Assembly (NCBI RefSeq): GCF_014643915.1
Contig: NZ_BMKE01000015.1
Span: forward strand, 1 to 64,000
Direction of reading: 5' to 3'
Source of the DNA: Oceanisphaera marina
Lineage (GTDB): Bacteria; Pseudomonadota; Gammaproteobacteria; Enterobacterales; Aeromonadaceae
DNA: 64,000 nt
Every line of letters begins with the position of its first letter. Position 1 is the stretch's first letter. Below, one piece after another: positions 34,249 through 43,345 of this stretch. A program made the translations under genes and the position numbers. The notes under the pieces are model-generated. The model did no database searches and was not told the origin of the DNA. It saw only the letters and a program-made list of their open reading frames with translations.

Positions 34249-34284
34249 ATAATATAGCTGGCCTCCTTTGGGGCAAGCTAACAA

Positions 34285-34316
34285 AACAAAAAGGCGCCCA
34301 GAGGCGCCTTTTTGTT
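34285..34316. terminator. Bidirectional terminator between slyB and the small minus-strand ORF
   Basis: 14-bp stem AACAAAAAGGCGCC (34285-34298) with GGCGCCTTTTTGTT (34303-34316) and a CAGA loop. The A tract on one side and T tract on the other let it serve slyB (plus) and the 27-codon ORF unit (minus). Confidence 0.9.
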
Positions 34317-34386
34317 GTAAAACGGTTTGTTTTTACTTTGCTATTTTTATTGTTCTACTTTTACAGTCCTGTCTTCCCGGGCTCAT

Positions 34387-34470
34387 TTACATCTGTGCCA
34401 AGGAAGGTGCAGAAATGGCGACTAAAGCGGCGCCGACTGTAAAAATGACAGTAATAATCAGCTCTTTCAT
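34387..34470 (-). CDS. 27-aa hydrophobic small protein
   Basis: A very short ORF: starts MKELIITVIFTVGAALVAI and ends SAPSLAQM. It is almost all one hydrophobic segment with a single acidic/basic N-terminus, so it should insert in the inner membrane or act as a leader-like peptide. Support for expression is unusually good: AAGGAAGG exactly 6 nt before the ATG, a consensus-like promoter at 34504-34532, and a terminator at 34285-34316, giving a transcript of about 210 nt. I recognise no family. Confidence 0.65.
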   Translation of the reverse strand: MKELIITVIFTVGAALVAISAPSLAQM

Positions 34471-34503
34471 TTTTTACCTTCCTTAACAATGGGCTGTGGA
34501 TCC

Positions 34504-34532
34504 AATATACGGCACATGCGTTGTATTTTCAA
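34504..34532 (-). promoter_or_regulatory. Sigma-70 promoter of the 27-aa ORF
   Basis: On the minus strand TTGAAA (34532-34527), a 17-nt spacer, and TATATT (34509-34504). The predicted start near 34497 leaves a leader of about 27 nt with the ribosome site. Confidence 0.7.
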
Positions 34533-35028
34533 TCGCTATTTTGTTTTTTAAGTATGTTATGTGCCTTTGGAGTGCTGTAAGGCCTATTTTTGTATATATC
34601 TGTTTCGTCCGTCATGTATTTAACCGGTAAAAACCTATTTTTTCATACATATTTCATTTTAAAAATTCATTTTATTCAATAACTTAACTTATTTTATGTG
34701 GGTCAGGGTATGCTTGGGGCTGAAAGGGTTGGTTTATCTCGTTGTCAGTCAATTTATGCCGCATTAACCTGATCTGGATCACGAAATCTGTATGCGGCTG
34801 GTTTTGTTGTATGAAAAATGATCGCCAATATTGGTTTTAACGGCTGATTCACGAAGGGTGCAGTGCTGGCATGCCTGCTCGAATAGCCTTGTATCCTCAT
34901 ATCGACCATTGCAGGCAAAAAATGAATGGCGGTAGTTAAAAAGCTAGCCGCTCGTTGTGAACCGCCGCCTGCCGGCTCCCTTCGTGGCTCATTTCTGTTA
35001 AACTGCGCGCCAGTTTTTCATCGATGAC
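34533..35028. other. Gene-free A+T-rich stretch before hrpA
   Basis: About 500 bp with no supported gene; the first 170 bp is very A+T rich. It should hold the hrpA promoter, which I could not place. ORFs of about 20 codons occur but have no ribosome site. Confidence 0.4.
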
Positions 35029-38000
35029 ATGGGGTTGGGTTTGGCGCAGACGGTTGAACAGTTGCAGGCAAGACTGAAAGAGTGCAGAGGAGCCGAGCGA
35101 GGGCGTTTTCGCCGCCGTTTGCAGGGCGTGGCAAAGATGCCTGAAGCCAAACGGCAAAAGGTACTGGAAAAGATAGCCTTGGAGATAGCCACGTCGATGG
35201 CCGAACGCAGTCGCCGCCAACAGCTGCTGAATCAACCCATTCATTATCCGGCACAGTTGCCGGTCAGTGACAAACGGGACGTCATTAAAGCGGCGATTGC
35301 TGATCATCAGGTGGTGATCATTGCCGGCGAAACAGGTTCGGGTAAAACCACCCAGATCCCCAAGATGTGTCTGGAGCTGGGATTGGGTATTGATGGCACC
35401 ATTGGCCATACCCAGCCCCGACGGCTGGCGGCGCGCAGCGTGGCCACGCGTTTGGCGCAAGAGCTGGAATGCGAGCTGGGCGAGCGCGTGGGTTACAAAA
35501 TACGCTTTAATGACCAGGTCAGTGACGCTACCCAGGTGAAGTTGATGACGGATGGCATGCTGCTGGCCGAAATTCAGCAAGACCGCATGCTGCGTCAATA
35601 CGACTGCATTATTATCGATGAAGCCCATGAACGCAGTCTTAATATCGACTTCATCATGGGGTATCTGAAACAGTTATTGCCGAAAAGACCCGATCTTAAG
35701 ATTATCATCACCTCGGCCACCATAGATCCCGAGCGTTTCTCCCAGCATTTCAACCAGGCACCCATTATTACGGTGTCGGGGCGTACCTATCCGGTGGAGC
35801 TGCGTTATCGCCCTCTGGTGGATGACAATCGTGACCGGGATCAGCTGCAGGGCATTTTTGATGCGGTGACCGAGCTGACTCAGGAAGGGCCGGGCGACAT
35901 ACTGATTTTCATGAATGGCGAGCGCGAAATTCGTGATACCGCCGACGCGCTTAACAAGCTGGAGCTGCGCCACACCGAAGTGGTACCGCTTTATTCTCGG
36001 CTGTCCAATGCCGAGCAGAATCGTATTTTTCAATCCCACAGCGGCCGGCGTATCGTTCTGGCCACTAACGTGGCAGAAACCTCGCTTACCGTGCCCGGCA
36101 TTCGTTATGTGATAGACCCTGGCACCGCACGCATCAGTCGCTACTCTTATCGCACCAAGGTGCAACGCTTGCCGATTGAGTCTATTTCTCAGGCCAGCGC
36201 CAATCAGCGTATGGGGCGTTGTGGTCGGGTAGAAGCGGGTATCTGTATTCGTCTGTACGGCGAAGACGATTTCATGAATCGGCCTGAATTTACCGATCCG
36301 GAGATTCTGCGTACCAACCTGGCCTCGGTGATTCTGCAGATGCTGTCCCTGGGGCTGGGTGATATATCCGCCTTTCCTTTTGTGGAAGCTCCCGAGCGCA
36401 AGCACATCAGCGACGGTATCCGTTTGCTCGAAGAGCTGGGCGCAGTGCTGGGCGAACAGGGTGATTTAACCTTGACGCCATTGGGGCGAGACCTGGCTCG
36501 CTTGCCCGTTGATCCCCGACTGGCCCGTATGGTATTGGCCGCACGGGACCATGGCTGTGTAACCGAAGTGATGGTGATTACCGCCGCGCTCAGCATTCAG
36601 GATCCCCGGGAGCGTCCTCAGGACAAACAACAGGCCGCGGGTGAAATGCACCGTCGTTTTGCCGACAAAGACTCGGATTTCATGACCTATATCAATCTGT
36701 GGAATCACCTGAAAGAGCAGCAAAAACAACTGAGCGGCAACCAGTTTCGCAAGCAGTGCATGAAGGAATTCTTGAACTATCTCAGAGTGCGCGAGTGGCA
36801 GGATATTTACAGTCAGCTCAGGCTGGTGGTACGCGAGCTGGGCTTTGCCCTGAACAGCGAGCCGGCGGATAGCAACAGCGTACATCAGGCATTGCTGAGT
36901 GGCATGTTAAGTCAGGTCGGCATGCGGGATGGCGATAAAAAAGACATTCTTGGGGCGCGTAATGCGCGCTTTGTGCTGGTGCCGGGCTCATCATTGGCGA
37001 AAAAGCCGCCCCGTTGGTTGATGGTGGCCGAGCTGACCGAAACCCATCGTCTGTATGGACGCACCGCCGCGCGCATTGAGCTGGATTGGCTGGAGCGGGC
37101 AGCGGCACATCTGCTGAAATCCAGCTACAGCGAGCCTTACTGGTCTAAACGCCAGGGCGCGGTAATGGGGTATTTAAGCCAGAGTCTGTTTGGCTTGCCG
37201 GTGGTGGTGCGCCGACGAGTGAATTACAGCGAGGTGGATCCCAAGCTGTGTCGCGAGCTGTTTATTCGCCAGGCCTTGGTGGAAGGCGAGCTGCACACCC
37301 GGCATGGTTTTTTTCATCATAATCGAGCCTTGCTGGATCAGGCCGAAACCCTGGAGCATAAATCCCGCCGGCGCGATCTGGTGATCGATGATGAAACCCT
37401 GTTTCGCTTTTATGATGAGCGCCTGCCCGCCGATATCGTCTCTATTCGCCATTTTGACCACTGGTGGAAGCAGGCGGCTAAAAACAACCCCGAGCAGCTG
37501 CATTTTACCGAAGAGATGGTGCTCAACGAGCGGGCAGACAAGGTCACCACCCAGGATTATCCCGATGCCTGGCTGCATGATGGTCTTAACCTGGTACTCG
37601 ATTATCAGTTTGAACCCGGGCAGGAAGAAGACGGGGTCACGGTGCGTATTCCGCTGCCACTGTTGAATCAGGTGACGGCCGCGCCTTTTGCCTGGCAGGT
37701 GCCGGGACTGCGCCGCGAGCTGGTCATTAGTCTTATCAAGTCGTTGCCCAAGCCCCTGCGCAAACACTTTGTACCGGCACCTAATTTTGCCGATGCGGTG
37801 CTGGCCGCAATGACGCCACTGGACGGTGAATTGCTGGATCAAATTGAACAGCATCTGCGGCGCATGACGGGGGTGACGGTTCCCAGAGAAGAGTGGAACT
37901 GGCAGGCATTGCCCATTCACCTACTGATGCGTTTTTGTGTGCTCGACGCCAAGGGTGAGGTGTTGGCCGCGGGGCGTGATCTGGAGGCCATCAAGCTGTC

Positions 38001-38916
38001 GTTGCAGGGGCAGGTGCAAACCGCACTCACCCAGGCGGTGGATGACGATCGTTTTGAACAGGAAGGGTTACAGCAGTTTCCCGATCGCACCATTCCTAAA
38101 ACCTACGCCGCCAAGCGCGCCGGGTTTGAAGTGAAGGCGTATCCGGCCATTGCCGACAAGGGCGGCAGTGTGGCGCTGACCTTGTGCGAAGACGAAATCA
38201 GCCAGCAGCAAACCATGTGGCGCGGCCAGAGTCGATTGCTGTTGTTGCAGCTGCCATCGCCCATAAAATATCTGCACGAAAAACTGCCGAACAAGGCCAA
38301 GCTGGGGCTGTATTTTAATCCTTACGGCAAGGTGCTGGATTTGGTGGATGACTGCATTCAGGCCGGCGTATACACCCTGATGCGCAAACACTGTGCTCCG
38401 GCCTGGACGCCTGCCGACTTTGAGCAGTTGAAAGAGCAGGTGGCCGGTGAGCTGAATCAGACCGTGGCCGCGATCGCATTGCAGGTAGAAGAAGTGCTGA
38501 GCCAGGCACATGCGGTGAAAAAACGGCTCAAGGGCAAAATCGATCTGGCGTTGGCCATGGCCATGTCGGACATTCAGGCTCAGTTGGATGGTTTGGTGTT
38601 TCGCGGTTTTGTCACCGCCACCGGGGGAGAGCGACTGGCCGATGTGAGCCGTTATCTGGTTGCCTTGTCTCGCCGGCTCGACAAGCTGCCCATAGATCCG
38701 CATCGCGATCGGGCTCATCTGTTGAAAATCCAGCAGGTGCAGCAGGCCTATAAGCTCCTGTTGAACAAGCAGCCCAAGGGCAAGCCGCTGCCCCCCGAGG
38801 TAGCCGACATTCGCTGGATGATTGAAGAGCTCAGGGTGTCATACTTTGCCCAGACTCTGGGAACGCCTTACCCCATTTCGGATAAACGGATTTTGCAGCA
38901 GATAAACAGCCAGTGA
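35029..38916 (+). CDS. hrpA: ATP-dependent RNA helicase HrpA
   Basis: A 1295-aa DEAH-box helicase, length as in E. coli (1300 aa). Motif I IIAGETGSGKTTQIPKM near residue 102, Ia TQPRRLAARSVATRLA, II IIIDEAHERSLNIDF near 195, III TSATIDPERFS, V LATNVAETSLTVPGI, VI SANQRMGRCGRVEAG. HA2/OB-like regions and a long C-terminal domain follow. It acts on mRNA and, in E. coli, on stalled ribosomes. Confidence 0.96.
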   Translation: MGLGLAQTVEQLQARLKECRGAERGRFRRRLQGVAKMPEAKRQKVLEKIALEIATSMAERSRRQQLLNQPIHYPAQLPVSDKRDVIKAAIADHQVVIIAGETGSGKTTQIPKMCLELGLGIDGTIGHTQPRRLAARSVATRLAQELECELGERVGYKIRFNDQVSDATQVKLMTDGMLLAEIQQDRMLRQYDCIIIDEAHERSLNIDFIMGYLKQLLPKRPDLKIIITSATIDPERFSQHFNQAPIITVSGRTYPVELRYRPLVDDNRDRDQLQGIFDAVTELTQEGPGDILIFMNGEREIRDTADALNKLELRHTEVVPLYSRLSNAEQNRIFQSHSGRRIVLATNVAETSLTVPGIRYVIDPGTARISRYSYRTKVQRLPIESISQASANQRMGRCGRVEAGICIRLYGEDDFMNRPEFTDPEILRTNLASVILQMLSLGLGDISAFPFVEAPERKHISDGIRLLEELGAVLGEQGDLTLTPLGRDLARLPVDPRLARMVLAARDHGCVTEVMVITAALSIQDPRERPQDKQQAAGEMHRRFADKDSDFMTYINLWNHLKEQQKQLSGNQFRKQCMKEFLNYLRVREWQDIYSQLRLVVRELGFALNSEPADSNSVHQALLSGMLSQVGMRDGDKKDILGARNARFVLVPGSSLAKKPPRWLMVAELTETHRLYGRTAARIELDWLERAAAHLLKSSYSEPYWSKRQGAVMGYLSQSLFGLPVVVRRRVNYSEVDPKLCRELFIRQALVEGELHTRHGFFHHNRALLDQAETLEHKSRRRDLVIDDETLFRFYDERLPADIVSIRHFDHWWKQAAKNNPEQLHFTEEMVLNERADKVTTQDYPDAWLHDGLNLVLDYQFEPGQEEDGVTVRIPLPLLNQVTAAPFAWQVPGLRRELVISLIKSLPKPLRKHFVPAPNFADAVLAAMTPLDGELLDQIEQHLRRMTGVTVPREEWNWQALPIHLLMRFCVLDAKGEVLAAGRDLEAIKLSLQGQVQTALTQAVDDDRFEQEGLQQFPDRTIPKTYAAKRAGFEVKAYPAIADKGGSVALTLCEDEISQQQTMWRGQSRLLLLQLPSPIKYLHEKLPNKAKLGLYFNPYGKVLDLVDDCIQAGVYTLMRKHCAPAWTPADFEQLKEQVAGELNQTVAAIALQVEEVLSQAHAVKKRLKGKIDLALAMAMSDIQAQLDGLVFRGFVTATGGERLADVSRYLVALSRRLDKLPIDPHRDRAHLLKIQQVQQAYKLLLNKQPKGKPLPPEVADIRWMIEELRVSYFAQTLGTPYPISDKRILQQINSQ

Positions 38917-38959
38917 AGACTCTGGCTCCGCAGCATTTTTCATCGGCGTCTGCTTTATG

Positions 38960-38988
38960 TTGTTGTCGACTCGGGCGCGTGTTATTAT
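38960..38988 (+). promoter_or_regulatory. Sigma-70 promoter of rplY
   Basis: TTGTTG (38960-38965), 17-nt spacer, TATTAT (38983-38988), about 65 nt before the rplY start. The GC-rich stretch just after it could be a stringent-response discriminator (inference). Confidence 0.6.
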
Positions 38989-39053
38989 CCGCGCGCTTTT
39001 TACAGGCAAATGCCGGTCGCAGCGTTTGCCACTAACCTTATAGAGAGAAAATT

Positions 39054-39341
39054 ATGTCATTCGTATTTGAAGCTGAAGTTCGTTCAGACCTGGGGAAAGG
39101 TGCGAGCCGCCGCCTGCGTCATGAAGACAAAATCCCTGCCATCGTTTACGGTGCAGGCCAAGAGCCAGTAGCCATTGCTCTGGATCATAAAAAAGCCATC
39201 ATCGCTCAAGTTGAAGATGCTTTTTACAGCGAAGTGCTGACTCTGGTTATTGACGGCAAAGAAGTGAAGGTTAAGGTAAAAGACGTACAGCGTCACCCCT
39301 TCAAGCCTAAGCTGACCCACCTGGATTTCATTCGCGCTTAA
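39054..39341 (+). CDS. rplY: Ribosomal protein bL25
   Basis: A 95-aa short-form L25 that binds 5S r[23 protein letters not shown] and [20 protein letters not shown] are diagnostic. AGAGAGAAAA precedes the ATG. Confidence 0.96.
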   Translation: MSFVFEAEVRSDLGKGASRRLRHEDKIPAIVYGAGQEPVAIALDHKKAIIAQVEDAFYSEVLTLVIDGKEVKVKVKDVQRHPFKPKLTHLDFIRA

Positions 39342-39357
39342 TCGCGAAGAAAGACAG

Positions 39358-39383
39358 AAAAAACCGCCTTCGGGCGGTTTTTT
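39358..39383 (+). terminator. Terminator after rplY
   Basis: AAAAACCGCC-TTCG-GGCGGTTTTTTT, a 10-bp stem with a UUCG tetraloop and U tract. Confidence 0.93.
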
Positions 39384-39400
39384 TGTGCCTAATGCCTTCA

Positions 39401-39428
39401 CGCTTCACGCTTCACGCTTCACGCTTCA
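39401..39428. repeat. Heptanucleotide tandem repeat (CGCTTCA)4 at the 3' end of the NYN gene
   Basis: Four exact copies of CGCTTCA preceded by a fifth imperfect copy (GCCTTCA, 39394-39400). The last bases form the stop codon of the minus-strand NYN-domain gene. Confidence 0.85.
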
Positions 39429-39908
39429 CAGCAACAGCTGATTATCGATGGCAATAAAGTCGCTGGCTGCTTCCATCAGGGCCTTGGCGGTGAGCGCCGG
39501 GGCACCGTAAACCTGTATGCGTTTGCCGTAATGCTGGCGCAGCTTGTCGGCCAGGATGGCAAAATCCCCGTCGCCGGAGACCAATATCAGGGTATCGGCA
39601 ATGGCCGCACACTCTAGCATGTCGATGGTGATACCGACGTCCCAGTCACCTTTTGCCGAGCCATCGCCCCGTTGAATGAAGGGCTTTAGTTTAATCTCGA
39701 AACCGATAGCCCGCAGAATATTCTGAAACTGTCGCTGCTTTTCGTCTCCCCGATCAATGGCATAAGCATAGGCCGCCACCACGTCACGATTGGCCGTCGC
39801 CTGTGCCCAGAAGGCGTTATAGTCAAAATTACGGCCTAGTGCCTGTCGACAGGTGTAATAAACATTTTGTACATCGACAAAAACCGCCACTTTTTCCTTA
39901 TCCATCAT
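39426..39908 (-). CDS. NYN-domain (LabA/DUF88) putative nuclease
   Basis: A 160-aa PIN-like/NYN protein. Conserved acidic residues are in VAVFVDVQNVYY near the start, KGDWDVGITIDMLECA near residue 85 and LVSGDGDFAILADKLRQ near residue 105, the usual metal-binding set, so an RNase activity is likely but not shown. The start is uncertain: ATGs also occur 6 codons upstream and one codon downstream; none has a strong ribosome site. Confidence 0.82.
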   Translation of the reverse strand: MMDKEKVAVFVDVQNVYYTCRQALGRNFDYNAFWAQATANRDVVAAYAYAIDRGDEKQRQFQNILRAIGFEIKLKPFIQRGDGSAKGDWDVGITIDMLECAAIADTLILVSGDGDFAILADKLRQHYGKRIQVYGAPALTAKALMEAASDFIAIDNQLLL

Positions 39909-40062
39909 CGCTACTGGCCTGATCATCTATTTTGTAGGCGAAATCTTAACAGAACTAGAATCCTATTTTTAGCACCCTTTACCACACACCGACAATTATA
40001 AATGAATGGTGACAGGCGGACTTTTCGGTTACAATGCGCATTATTTTTATATTAAGTCTGTC

Positions 40063-40569
40063 ATGAAATTAATTGAAATAGATAAAGAACGCTACCGTAA
40101 ACATTTAAACAGGGTGCTTGTTGGCTGTGCTTTATCCTTGGCAATATGCAGTTTGGTATTATCTCAGTTATTGATTTATTTATTTCCTGACCCGAGTGGT
40201 AGTCATTTTCACTGGAATGCCATTGGGGTATTGGTGAGTGCAGCCCTGGTTGGAATAACGTTAAGCAAACACCGTTATCACCCTTATTTAACCGAAGTAT
40301 ATTATGTTTGGCAGCTAAAGCAGGCGCTGAATAAAATCACTCGCAAAATGCGCAAGATAGAGGCCGCCGCCCAGCAGGGGAATGCCGACGCCATGCTGGC
40401 CTTGCAATACAGTTACTCGGGCTCGCGTTTACTGTGGCAGCTGGACGACAACACCATTATTATGGATGAGCTGGCAGTCAAACAAACCGAGCTGAACAAT
40501 CTGGCCGAAAAACATAATGTAAGCTTGAATGTGGATGAGTATAACGAACAGCTATTAAAACAGTTTTAA
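40063..40569 (+). CDS. DUF3087 membrane protein
   Basis: A 168-aa protein with two transmembrane helices near residues 18-40 (VLVGCALSLAICSLVLS) and 52-70, then a soluble helical part with HPYLTEVYYVWQLKQALNKI. This matches the DUF3087 family of gammaproteobacteria, function unknown. The ATG giving MKLIEIDKERYRKH is chosen because this is the conserved N-terminus. Confidence 0.8.
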   Translation: MKLIEIDKERYRKHLNRVLVGCALSLAICSLVLSQLLIYLFPDPSGSHFHWNAIGVLVSAALVGITLSKHRYHPYLTEVYYVWQLKQALNKITRKMRKIEAAAQQGNADAMLALQYSYSGSRLLWQLDDNTIIMDELAVKQTELNNLAEKHNVSLNVDEYNEQLLKQF

Positions 40570-40669
40570 GCCTATTGATACGTGCCCGTTATGGGGGCGC
40601 TATCGTCAAACCAGTGGCCAGCTTATAGCAAGTATTGCCCCTGTCCTTTTAAGCAGTAAGGATAAACCC

Positions 40670-41011
40670 ATGTCAGACAAATTTTTCTTCAAGGGCCGCC
40701 AGGATGCGCGTCAAAGCCACATCAGCTATGGCTATCAAACCAAAGCCAGCCACAAGCCGGGTACTCAGAAGCATCCGCTTGAACTGGTGGTAACCAGTGA
40801 GGCTCGCCAGCAGGAAGTGGCGGCCATGGTAAAGGAAGCCAATCTTTATGCCAACATACAAGTGAATGTACAACCGGGTGCGACCGAGTCTATTAGCGAG
40901 TTAACGGTATTGCTTGATAAAAGCAGCCCCTTGCAGGTAGAGAAAAAGCCAGAGCGTAATGAAGCTTGTCTTTGCGGCAGTGGCATTAAATACAAAAAAT
41001 GCTGTGCGTAA
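40670..41011 (+). CDS. SWIM/SEC-C metal-binding motif protein (PBPRA1643 family)
   Basis: A 113-aa protein whose C-terminus (NEACLCGSGIKYKKCC) is a SEC-C type zinc motif. The N-terminal KFFFKGRQDARQSHISYGY is conserved in the small PBPRA1643 family. Function unknown. A terminator follows 6 nt after the stop. Confidence 0.85.
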   Translation: MSDKFFFKGRQDARQSHISYGYQTKASHKPGTQKHPLELVVTSEARQQEVAAMVKEANLYANIQVNVQPGATESISELTVLLDKSSPLQVEKKPERNEACLCGSGIKYKKCCA

Positions 41012-41017
41012 ATACTG

Positions 41018-41056
41018 AAAAGCCAGAATGGAGATGACTTTCTTTCTGGCTTTTTA
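41018..41056 (+). terminator. Terminator after the SEC-C gene
   Basis: 11-bp stem AAAAGCCAGAA (41018-41028) with TTCTGGCTTTT (41044-41054), 15-nt loop, followed by TATTG. The rest of the gap to 41353 is A+T rich with no supported gene and probably holds the promoter of the next gene. Confidence 0.8.
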
Positions 41057-41353
41057 TTGTTGACTACCTTGTAAGTTACCTTGATTTTTAATGTTAAACT
41101 CCTCGCTGTTTTATGTCTTTTTTATTATTTTTTTATTTAAATAAACAACCTCGTCATGCTGTGGTTGTCATTGAGTCGTGCGCTGGCCTTGTTAATACAT
41201 TGCGATTTGATATGTTGACTATTTTTTCGGTGTAAAGAGGCATTTATTGCTATAGTCAGATTTGTTGTTCTTTTCTTTAATGTGTTTATGTTACCGTCCA
41301 GATACATCAAGAAGCCAGTCAGCATCAACTGCCTGTACTGATAAGGAGAAGGG

Positions 41354-42346
41354 ATGAGCGACGAAAACCATTGGCAATTGATTCCAGCCGAAGAGTTCGA
41401 GTGCCCAACTCCGCCTACCCTGACGCGCTTTCAGCAAGTTTGGCGTTGGCTACTGCGCACCCTGGGTATAGAAGCTGAAGATGCCATAGCGTCCGATGAG
41501 CACAGCGCAGCGTTTGATTATCAACATTTTGATCGCGCCCCCGCGGTTAATGCCTTGCACCATCATTTGGCCGATTGGGTATCCGAAGAGCGATCAGAGG
41601 TGACCTTCTTGCTGGATCCTCCCTTCAGTGGCACCGCCGCCATTGCCCGGGACTGGACCTGGCAACAAGGCTGGGCACTGGTGACGCCGCCGTCCATCAG
41701 CCAAATACGCGATGTGGCGGTAGACGAATGGTGGCAACAACAAGCATTGCATGACGCCGCCTGGCTGATTGATGATCTGGCGCGCTTTTTGTTGCGCAGT
41801 GCCGATGGTCTGCGGTTTATCCGGGTGTTGCTGCCCAGGTTGCTGCAAGGAGATTTTGGCCAGGGAGTAATAGTATGCGACAGCTGGACCTTTGCCTTTT
41901 TGCGTCGTACCTGGCCGCTTAATCTACCCAGAGTCTACAGCTTTGCCCCGGTCGGGGCACCATTGCTGCGGCAACTGGGGATTGAAGGCCGAGACCGGCA
42001 GCTTGGGCGGCTGGCCAAAGAGGCAAGAGGCAATGTGGGCATGGCGTTGGCATTGTGGGCCTGCCAGATAAACAACGATCAGCAGCAGGCATCGCTGCCA
42101 GTGGAAGCGGACGACAATACGGCCTTTATCCTGTATGCCTTGTTGCTGCATCGTGGGTTGAATGGCAAGCGTCTGCAGGAAGTGTTGTCCTCCATGGCGC
42201 CCGACGAACTTAATGTGCAGTTATTGCGCCTGGAGCAGTTTGGCATTGTGGAGCGTGACCATGAGTGCTGGCGGTTGAGTGCGCACGGTTATTTGACTAC
42301 ACGCACTTTTCTGGCTGGGCGAGACTATTTACTGGACGACTTTTAA
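41354..42346 (+). CDS. Putative P-loop-like protein upstream of an MscS channel
   Basis: A 330-aa soluble protein I cannot assign. It has hints of an AAA/STAND-like core: a degenerate Walker A-like loop FLLDPPFSGTAAIARDW near residue 80, where the usual GKT is GTA, and a Walker B-like AAWLIDDLARFLL near residue 135. The C-terminal 80 residues look like a winged helix (VQLLRLEQFGIVERDHECWRL). AAGGAGAAGGG precedes the ATG. The channel gene starts 12 nt after its stop, so the two are surely co-transcribed and may work together. Confidence 0.65.
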   Translation: MSDENHWQLIPAEEFECPTPPTLTRFQQVWRWLLRTLGIEAEDAIASDEHSAAFDYQHFDRAPAVNALHHHLADWVSEERSEVTFLLDPPFSGTAAIARDWTWQQGWALVTPPSISQIRDVAVDEWWQQQALHDAAWLIDDLARFLLRSADGLRFIRVLLPRLLQGDFGQGVIVCDSWTFAFLRRTWPLNLPRVYSFAPVGAPLLRQLGIEGRDRQLGRLAKEARGNVGMALALWACQINNDQQQASLPVEADDNTAFILYALLLHRGLNGKRLQEVLSSMAPDELNVQLLRLEQFGIVERDHECWRLSAHGYLTTRTFLAGRDYLLDDF

Positions 42347-42358
42347 CGGGCGGTGCAT

Positions 42359-43186
42359 ATGAATCCAAAACGCTTTATGGGCTTATTTAGAGACATCACC
42401 ACCGAGACAATAATTGAAGCCGTGATGGTGGTGGTGGTCGCGATATTGCTGGTGTGGCTGAGCCAGAAACTCTTGCCCTGGTTGGCCAATCGATTGCACA
42501 GCAGTCGTCGGCTCTTTATTCTGGCGCTGGTCCCGACCATTCGTATCCTGGTGCTGGCGGCGGCCATATTATGGTTGGTGCCATTGTTTATCGAGCTGAC
42601 GGTACAAAACACGGTCGCTATTTTGAGCGTGACCGGGCTGGCGATTGGTTTTGCGCTGAAAGACTACGTGAGCAGTTTGATTGCCGGCATAGTGGCCGCC
42701 TATGAAATGCCGTATCGGCCAGGAGACTGGATAGAAGTGGAAGGCAATTATGGCGAAGTGCGGCGCATAGGCATGCGCGTAGTTGAAATGGTGACCCCGA
42801 ATGACACTGTGATTTTTGTACCCCACCTTAAGCTGTGGACCGGGCTTATTCATAATGCCAATAACGGCGGTGCCAGCTTGATGTGTGTGGTCAGCTTTTA
42901 TCTGACCCCCGATCATGATGCATTTGAAGTGCGCCGGGTACTGGAAGACGTTGCCTTGTCCAGTCCGTATTTGAAGCTTACCCAGCCCGTGTTGGTGTTG
43001 CTGGAAGAGCAGCCCTGGGGCACCCACTATCGCATTAAAGCCTACCCCATGGATCCGCGGCAACAGTTTCAGTTTATGTCGGACTTAACCGCCCGCGGCA
43101 AAGACAGCCTGCGCAAGATGCCGGTGAGTTTTGCCCGCATTCCTCCAGAGCAGTCCATGGATTTGGGCGCGGATTATCACGGATAA
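42359..43186 (+). CDS. Small-conductance mechanosensitive channel (MscS family)
   Basis: A 275-aa channel with hydrophobic helices at residues about 20-40 and 60-80, then the pore-lining TM3 LSVTGLAIGFALKDYVSSLIAG and the beta domain YRPGDWIEVEGNYGEVRRIGMR. It relieves turgor on osmotic downshock, which fits a cell that makes ectoine. Its sequence differs from E. coli MscS in TM1-2, so it is a family member rather than the orthologue. A GTG two codons upstream is an alternative start. Confidence 0.88.
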   Translation: MNPKRFMGLFRDITTETIIEAVMVVVVAILLVWLSQKLLPWLANRLHSSRRLFILALVPTIRILVLAAAILWLVPLFIELTVQNTVAILSVTGLAIGFALKDYVSSLIAGIVAAYEMPYRPGDWIEVEGNYGEVRRIGMRVVEMVTPNDTVIFVPHLKLWTGLIHNANNGGASLMCVVSFYLTPDHDAFEVRRVLEDVALSSPYLKLTQPVLVLLEEQPWGTHYRIKAYPMDPRQQFQFMSDLTARGKDSLRKMPVSFARIPPEQSMDLGADYHG

Positions 43187-43345
43187 GGACTTCAATAATA
43201 GAGATTTTCCCCTCGCTTCAATACTACGCCTGTGTCTTTAACCCTGGCACAGGCTTGTTATTTGCTCTGTGGTGGGGGCGCTAAATTAGCCCCCATAGCT
43301 TTGTTGGCGTTATCATGGGCGAGCAGGGGATAATAAGGAATTTGC

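Noticed and set aside
34712-34771. 20-codon plus-strand ORF before hrpA
   Set aside because: No ribosome site or promoter, unlike the 27-codon ORF on the minus strand.
34926-34935. GGCGGTAGTT before hrpA and GGCGGTAGTG in ectC as further ops sites
   Set aside because: They match only the first part of the ops core; one is inside coding sequence and the other has no JUMPstart context or long operon.
37174-37920. Minus-strand ORFs of more than 200 codons inside hrpA and the rec genes
   Set aside because: High-GC coding shadows; the opposite strand encodes complete, motif-bearing proteins.
41137-41328. 63-codon minus-strand ORF in the gap before 41354
   Set aside because: No ribosome site, no hydrophobic or known motif, A+T-rich chance frame.
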